From Streptomyces sannanensis (GTDB lineage: Bacteria; Actinomycetota; Actinomycetes; Streptomycetales; Streptomycetaceae): a stretch of 64,000 nucleotides of DNA. The position numbers were made by a program, and so were the translations under genes. Of the stretch, positions 60,111-64,000 are shown piece by piece. The stretch covers positions 1,116,001 to 1,180,000 of the forward strand of contig NZ_BAAAYL010000001.1 of NCBI RefSeq assembly GCF_039536205.1. Direction: 5' to 3'. The stretch's first letter is position 1. Each line of letters opens with the position of its first letter. The notes below the pieces were generated by a model. It made no database searches. It was given only the letters and a program-made list of their open reading frames with translations, and was not told the DNA's origin.

Positions 60111-60152
60111 TTGACGCATCCAAATCACGCTGCGTAACCTCACAGTGAGTTA
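60111..60152 (+). promoter_or_regulatory. bldD promoter with BldD autoregulatory box
   Basis: TTGACG at 60111-60116 and TAACCT at 60135-60140 form an 18-nt spaced vegetative promoter. TCACAGTGAGTTA at 60140-60152 matches the published BldD consensus TNACNC(A/T)GNGTNA at all but one defined position and abuts the -10 box and predicted start site. BldD is known to repress itself. Confidence 0.8.
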
Positions 60153-60200
60153 CCAGCCGCGCGGCGGAGCCGCACGTCGATACAGCGTCCGGGGAGCCTT

Positions 60201-60701
60201 ATGTCCAGCGAATACGCAAAACAGCTCGGGGCCAAACTCCGCGCCATCCGCACCCAGCAGGGTCTCTCCCTCCACGGCGTGGAGGAGAAGTCCCAGGGCC
60301 GCTGGAAGGCCGTCGTGGTCGGCTCGTACGAGCGCGGCGACCGCGCCGTGACCGTGCAGCGCCTCGCCGAGCTGGCGGACTTCTACGGCGTCCCGGTGCA
60401 GGAGCTGCTGCCGGGCACCACGCCGGGTGGCGCCGCCGAGCCGCCGCCGAAGCTCGTCCTCGACCTGGAACGCCTCGCCCACGTCCCGGCGGAGAAGGCC
60501 GGCCCGCTGCAGCGTTACGCCGCGACGATCCAGTCGCAGCGCGGCGACTACAACGGCAAGGTCCTGTCCATCCGCCAGGACGACCTGCGCACGCTCGCGG
60601 TCATCTACGACCAGTCGCCCTCGGTTCTCACCGAGCAGCTGATCAGCTGGGGCGTCCTGGACGCGGACGCGCGCCGCGCGGTCGCCCACGAAGACGCCTG
60701 A
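60201..60701 (+). CDS. bldD: developmental regulator BldD
   Basis: A 166-residue master repressor of Streptomyces development. The XRE helix-turn-helix (RAIRTQQGLSLHGVEEKSQG, residues 14-33) is followed by a C-terminal domain with the cyclic-di-GMP signature RXD-X8-RXXD: Arg114-Asp116 and Arg125-Asp128. These positions match those published for S. venezuelae BldD. With c-di-GMP bound as a tetramer, BldD dimerises and represses sporulation genes. Start ATG with GGGGAG close upstream. Strong terminator follows. Confidence 0.98.
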   Translation: MSSEYAKQLGAKLRAIRTQQGLSLHGVEEKSQGRWKAVVVGSYERGDRAVTVQRLAELADFYGVPVQELLPGTTPGGAAEPPPKLVLDLERLAHVPAEKAGPLQRYAATIQSQRGDYNGKVLSIRQDDLRTLAVIYDQSPSVLTEQLISWGVLDADARRAVAHEDA

Positions 60702-60724
60702 CGTCACCTCAGCAGAAACGTGCC

Positions 60725-60765
60725 GCCGGGGTCTCCGGGAACACTGTGTTCCCGGAGACCCCGGC
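60725..60765 (+). terminator. bldD terminator
   Basis: A perfect 19-bp stem (left arm 60725-60743, right arm 60747-60765, loop CTG) followed by AATTTCTTT, giving a U-rich tail on the bldD transcript. Starts 24 nt after the bldD stop codon. Confidence 0.92.
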
Positions 60766-60829
60766 GAATTTCTTTGCACCCGCTACCGGGGCAAGCCCCG
60801 TACCGCCCTTCAGGCGGTGTCCTCAATCG

Positions 60830-60858
60830 CCGGACGGGCTCGAATCGAGCCCGTCCGG
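60830..60858. repeat. long palindrome between bldD and nusB
   Basis: CCGGACGGGCTCGA at 60830-60843 and its complement at 60845-60858 with a one-base centre. The motif CCTCAA(T/A)CGCCGGACGGGCT also occurs near 42602-42622, so it is a dispersed intergenic palindrome rather than a gene-specific site. Confidence 0.6.
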
Positions 60859-60933
60859 GACGGCGACCCCAAGCCCCTCCGACGATCGAGGAGCGGGGTT
60901 CCGGGGCAGGGCCACAAGGCCCGCCTGGCCATG

Positions 60934-60970
60934 CGAAGGGCCCGCAGCATGTGGCGCCGCGGGCCCTTCG
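60934..60970 (-). terminator. terminator after nusB
   Basis: CGAAGGGCCCGC at 60934-60945 pairs with its complement at 60959-60970 (12 bp, 13-nt loop), 22 nt past the nusB stop codon. It would end the pepQ-efp-nusB transcript. Confidence 0.8.
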
Positions 60971-60992
60971 TGGCGTCTGCCGGCGAAAGGGG

Positions 60993-61424
60993 CTATGCCT
61001 CCCGGCGGAGACTCGGCTTGAGGTCCTTGAAACGGGCCAGCAGGCCGTTCACGAAGGACGGCGACTCGTCGGTGGAGAACTCCTTCGCGAGCTGCACCGC
61101 CTCGTCGATCACCACAGCGTCCGGGGTCTCGTCGACCCATACCAGCTCGTACGCGCCGAGCCGCAGGATGTTGCGGTCGACGACCGGCATACGGTCGAGC
61201 GTCCAGCCCACCGCGTAGGTGGAGATCAGTTCGTCGATGCGGGCCGCATGCTCGGCGTAGCCCTCGACCAGCTGCATCGTGTACTCGCTGACCGGCGGCT
61301 GACGGGTGTCACTGCGGGAGTGACGGATCCAGTCCGCGAGGACCGTCTGCACGGAGGCTCCGCGCTGGTCGGCCTCGAACAGGATCTGGAAGGCCCGCTT
61401 ACGGGCCGTGTTGCGGGCAGCCAC
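60993..61424 (-). CDS. nusB: transcription antitermination factor NusB
   Basis: A 143-residue all-helical NusB: ARKRAFQILFEADQRGASVQ at the N terminus and LGAYELVWVDETPDAVVIDEAVQLAKEF in the second half (quoted as adjacent motifs) are conserved. It binds boxA with S10 in rRNA antitermination. GTG start at 61424, 2 nt after the efp stop codon, so the two are coupled. Confidence 0.96.
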   Translation of the reverse strand: MAARNTARKRAFQILFEADQRGASVQTVLADWIRHSRSDTRQPPVSEYTMQLVEGYAEHAARIDELISTYAVGWTLDRMPVVDRNILRLGAYELVWVDETPDAVVIDEAVQLAKEFSTDESPSFVNGLLARFKDLKPSLRREA

Positions 61425-61426
61425 GG

Positions 61427-61993
61427 TTAGCTGCTCACCCGGCCGAGGTAGTCACCCGAACGGGTGTCGACCTTGATCTTCTCACCCGTGGTGATGAAGA
61501 GCGGGACCTGGATCTCGTAGCCGGTCTCCAGCGTGGCGGGCTTGGAGCCACCGGTGGAGCGGTCGCCCTGGACACCCGGCTCGGTGTGCTGGATGGTCAG
61601 CTCGACGGCGGCCGGGAGCTCGACGTAGAGCACCGAGCCCTCGTGGGTGGCGACGGTGGCCTCGAAGCCCTCGATCAGGAAGTTGGCGGCGACGCCGACG
61701 GACTTGCGGTCGACGTGCAGCTGGTCATAGGTCTGCATGTCCATGAAGACGAAGTACTCGCCGTCCATGTACGAGAACTGCATGTCACGGCGGTCGACGG
61801 TGGCCGTCTCGACCTTGACGCCGGCGTTGAACGTCTTGTCGACGATCTTGCCCGAGAGCACGTTCTTGAGCTTGGTGCGCACAAAGGCCGGGCCCTTGCC
61901 GGGCTTCACGTGCTGGAACTCGACGACGGACCAGAGCTGGTCGTTGTCGAGCTTGAGCACCATGCCGTTCTTGAGGTCGTTCGTGGTGGCCAC
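61427..61993 (-). CDS. efp: elongation factor P
   Basis: A 188-residue EF-P that relieves ribosome stalling at polyproline. Three beta-barrel domains; the tip loop in domain I is [14 protein letters not shown] with the conserved Lys that contacts the peptidyl-tRNA. The C-terminal [12 protein letters not shown] is typical. GTG 61993 follows AGGAGA. Its modification pathway is not encoded nearby. Confidence 0.97.
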   Translation of the reverse strand: MATTNDLKNGMVLKLDNDQLWSVVEFQHVKPGKGPAFVRTKLKNVLSGKIVDKTFNAGVKVETATVDRRDMQFSYMDGEYFVFMDMQTYDQLHVDRKSVGVAANFLIEGFEATVATHEGSVLYVELPAAVELTIQHTEPGVQGDRSTGGSKPATLETGYEIQVPLFITTGEKIKVDTRSGDYLGRVSS

Positions 61994-62051
61994 GGTTGCG
62001 GAATCTCCTGGACTGAAGCTGGTGGGACCGAGGGTGCGCGCCACAGCGGAG

Positions 62052-63158
62052 CTAGAGCGCGAGCAGCTCCTTGGTCGTGATGGTGAGTAGCTCGGGTCCG
62101 CCGTCCGCCTCGGGGCGTACGACGAGCGTGTCATCGATCCGGACTCCGCCCCGTCCCGGGAGGTGGACTCCCGGTTCGACGGTGACCGGCACACAAACAT
62201 CCAGTTTACCCATGGACTCCGGTGCCAACTGCGGGTCCTCGTCGATTTCCAGCCCGACGCCGTGCCCGGTCGACGGTGAGAGACCCTCCCCGTGCCCCGC
62301 CGAGGCAAGGACATGGCGGGCCGCCCGGTCCACGTCCCGGTACTCGGCGCCGGGGGCCAGCGCCTGCCGGCCGGCCCGCTGGGCGGCGAAGACAAGATCG
62401 TACAACTCGATCTGCCAGTCCGCCGGGGTCGTGCCGATGACGAAGGTACGTCCGACCTCGCAGCAGTAGCCGCGGTAGTTCGCGCCGAGACAGACGGAGA
62501 GGAAGTCGCCCTCCTCGACCCGCCGGTCGGAGGGCCGGTGCCCGGACTTGCCGGAGTTTGGCCCGGTGCCGACCGAGGTCGGGAAAGCGGGGCCGTCCGC
62601 GCCGTGGTCCACCAGCCTGCGCTCCAGCTCCAGCGCGAGATGGCGTTCCGTACGCCCCACCAGGATCGATTCGAGCAGTTCACCAAGGGCCTGGTCGGCG
62701 ATCTCCGCCGCGATGCGCAGGCAGGCGATCTCGTCCTCGTCTTTGACGATGCGCTGCTGTTCGACCGCGCCGGCCAGATCGGAGAGCTGCACCTGGGGTG
62801 CGACGGAGCCCATGGCCCGATGCCGGGCGACGGTCAGATGGTGCTCCTCCACCGAGAGCGAGCCGACACCGGCCGTGGCCGCCAGGTCGGCGGCCGCGAC
62901 CGCGGGGTCGCCGCCGGGAGTGGGCAGCACGGTGACACGCAGGTCCTCGTCGAGGCGCCCCTCGGCGGGCTCGCCGGTCGGCGCGTGGGAACACAGAAGG
63001 ACGTCCTCCTGGGGCCCGAGCAGGAGCGCAGCTCCGGGCGGGACGGCGCCCGTGAGATAGCGGACATTGGCGGGCCGGGTCACCAGGGCAGCCGCGGTGC
63101 CCGCGGCGGCGTACCGGTCACGCAGCCGACCGCGACGGGCCGCATACACCTCTGACAT
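62052..63158 (-). CDS. M24 (aminopeptidase P/prolidase) homologue with altered metal site
   Basis: A 368-residue creatinase-fold protein: N-terminal creatinase domain about 1-135, then the pita-bread domain. Its metal site is degenerate. The first Asp ligand is Cys223 in [10 protein letters not shown], the second Asp is Glu234 in CCEVGRTF, and the last Glu is Asp342 in VRIDDTLVV; His299 (TGHGVGLEI) and Glu328 (VEPGVH) remain. So classical two-metal peptidase activity is doubtful. It precedes efp by 58 nt and starts the efp-nusB transcript. Confidence 0.88.
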   Translation of the reverse strand: MSEVYAARRGRLRDRYAAAGTAAALVTRPANVRYLTGAVPPGAALLLGPQEDVLLCSHAPTGEPAEGRLDEDLRVTVLPTPGGDPAVAAADLAATAGVGSLSVEEHHLTVARHRAMGSVAPQVQLSDLAGAVEQQRIVKDEDEIACLRIAAEIADQALGELLESILVGRTERHLALELERRLVDHGADGPAFPTSVGTGPNSGKSGHRPSDRRVEEGDFLSVCLGANYRGYCCEVGRTFVIGTTPADWQIELYDLVFAAQRAGRQALAPGAEYRDVDRAARHVLASAGHGEGLSPSTGHGVGLEIDEDPQLAPESMGKLDVCVPVTVEPGVHLPGRGGVRIDDTLVVRPEADGGPELLTITTKELLAL

Positions 63159-63260
63159 GCAACGAGCCTACGAGCGTATGGCGCATCCCGCTGTGCGAGC
63201 GCACCCGACCGGGAGGGCGGTCCCGGGGTGCCCTGCCCCGTCCGGGTCGGCCGGTGTGTC

Positions 63261-63300
63261 CGGCTACCGCTGGGAGAGGTCGCCGGGGGAGCTTGAGGAC
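63261..63300. repeat. GC-rich palindromic repeat (family 1), degenerate
   Basis: GGCTACCGCTGGGAGAGG then GCCGGGGGAGCTTGAGGAC, a worn copy with the flanking GAGCTTGAGGAC also seen after the array at 7060-7070. Lies between the pepQ-like gene and the last gene of the window. Confidence 0.6.
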
Positions 63301-63328
63301 ACCGCCGGGGGCACAGGCGTAGCCCCCG

Positions 63329-64000
63329 CTACCAGCTCGGGGGGCTGGTGACCGCTCGGGCCAGCACCTCGTCGAGAACGTGAGCCGTGGTGGGCACGTC
63401 CATCTGGGAGTTGTCGATGATCGGCAGTCCGGAGCCGTACCAGCCGGCCATCCTGCCGTGGATGCCGGCGACCTCCTCGTCGGACAGTCGGCGGTTCCCA
63501 CTGCGCTCGGCATTGCGTTCCAGGACGATGTCCAGGCCCGGGAGGAGGACGACGGGGAGCAGGCCGGGGCCGACGTGGCGCTTCCAGCCGCCGAGCCCGA
63601 CGACCGGGCGGTCCGGGAAGACCGCGTCGTCGAGGATGCACGAGATCCCGTTCGCCAGGAAGTTCCGCGCGGCGAAGCCGCAGGTGCGGCGGGCGAGCCG
63701 GTACTGCGCCTCGGAGTGGTCGTTCCACCCGGCCTGGGGATCCGCGAAGCCCGCGCACACCCACTCGCGAACGTCATCGAGGCTGATGTGCGCCGTGGGG
63801 ACACGGCGGTGCTGCGCCCAGTACCGGGCGACCGTGGTCTTGCCCGCACCCGCGGGCCCGATCAGCAGGACGGCCAGCGTGGTGATGCCGGTCCCCCCGA
63901 GCGGCGTCGCCGCCGGGACCGGTACGGGGCCCCCGGGTGGCAACTGGATGTGCCCGGTCGCATCGCGCGGCGACGAGGGCGGCGCCCATCCGGGCGGGCC
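63329..64000 (-). CDS. ATP-binding (P-loop kinase-like) protein, 5' end outside the window
   Basis: At least 223 codons on the minus strand; the frame is open to the window edge. Pro/Gly-rich leader (HIQLPPGGPVPVPAATPLGG) then a P-loop, LLIGPAGAGKTTVARYWA, followed by ISLDDVREWV (Walker-B-like Asp pair) and ILDDAVFPDRPVVGL. This resembles the zeta toxin/AAA_33-like small kinases. An internal TTG start at 63943 is possible, but the upstream residues look conserved in character, so the gene probably begins beyond 64000. Substrate unknown. Confidence 0.65.
   Translation of the reverse strand, partial: GPPGWAPPSSPRDATGHIQLPPGGPVPVPAATPLGGTGITTLAVLLIGPAGAGKTTVARYWAQHRRVPTAHISLDDVREWVCAGFADPQAGWNDHSEAQYRLARRTCGFAARNFLANGISCILDDAVFPDRPVVGLGGWKRHVGPGLLPVVLLPGLDIVLERNAERSGNRRLSDEEVAGIHGRMAGWYGSGLPIIDNSQMDVPTTAHVLDEVLARAVTSPPSW

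Overview
The window is high-GC actinobacterial chromosome, almost certainly a Streptomyces. The evidence is strong third-codon GC bias, many GTG and TTG starts, bldD with an intact cyclic-di-GMP motif, the actinobacterial sIHF gene, an XRE/DUF397 pair, and a gene order that from memory matches the S. coelicolor SCO1430-SCO1495 region. I see no rRNA, tRNA, CRISPR array or intact mobile element.

Layout. 1-4.4 kb: acyl-CoA dehydrogenase with a TetR regulator, an exported C39-type peptidase, and a small P-loop kinase. 4.6-6.6 kb: a TPR/AAA+ ATPase of CbxX/EccA type. 7.2-9.6 kb: two overlapping CNNM/CBS membrane proteins. 9.8-16.2 kb: a long leftward run ribD-ribE-ribM-ribBA-ribH-hisE-hisG-PH protein, headed by an FMN riboswitch. 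16.4-19.9 kb: an accessory patch with an XRE regulator/DUF397 pair, a truncated ATPase, an IS5-like transposase tail and orphan genes. 19.9-27.2 kb: ROK regulator/MFS exporter pair and LacI regulator/amino-acid ABC transporter pair, both divergent with clear operators. 27.2-29.9 kb: a GH6 glycosidase, a DUF5995 protein, a Cys-rich small ORF and a truncated LLM oxidoreductase. 30.0-34.9 kb: a lysine-catabolic set (davB and davA homologues, Lrp regulator, APC permease). 35.5-38.97 kb: GuaB1, a SorC-type regulator, rpe. 39.3-49.6 kb: housekeeping genes rsmB, fmt, priA, metK, coaBC, rpoZ, gmk, sihF. 49.8-60.0 kb: the pyrimidine operon pyrR-pyrB-pyrC-(PH protein)-carA-carB-pyrD-pyrF. 60.2-64 kb: bldD, then pepQ-efp-nusB leftward, and a partial ATP-binding protein.

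How it works together. Riboflavin synthesis is governed by FMN at the riboswitch. Pyrimidine synthesis is probably governed by PyrR at a hairpin over the pyrR ribosome-binding site. BldD probably represses its own promoter through a box over the -10 region. The catabolic and transport genes each have a local regulator with a visible candidate operator.

The most unusual structure is a family of MITE-like elements with 23-bp terminal inverted repeats that end in CTAG. Two copies sit exactly on the TAG stop codons of carB and guaB1, between the stop codon and the terminator hairpin. A third, decayed copy lies between metK and priA. A separate dispersed family of GC-rich palindromic repeats (units of GGTAGCTGGGGGA) occupies intergenic gaps and has also entered two of these elements. 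Other items worth attention are an M24 peptidase homologue lacking several metal ligands, a membrane PH-like protein embedded in the pyr operon, and a PriA with degenerate helicase motifs.
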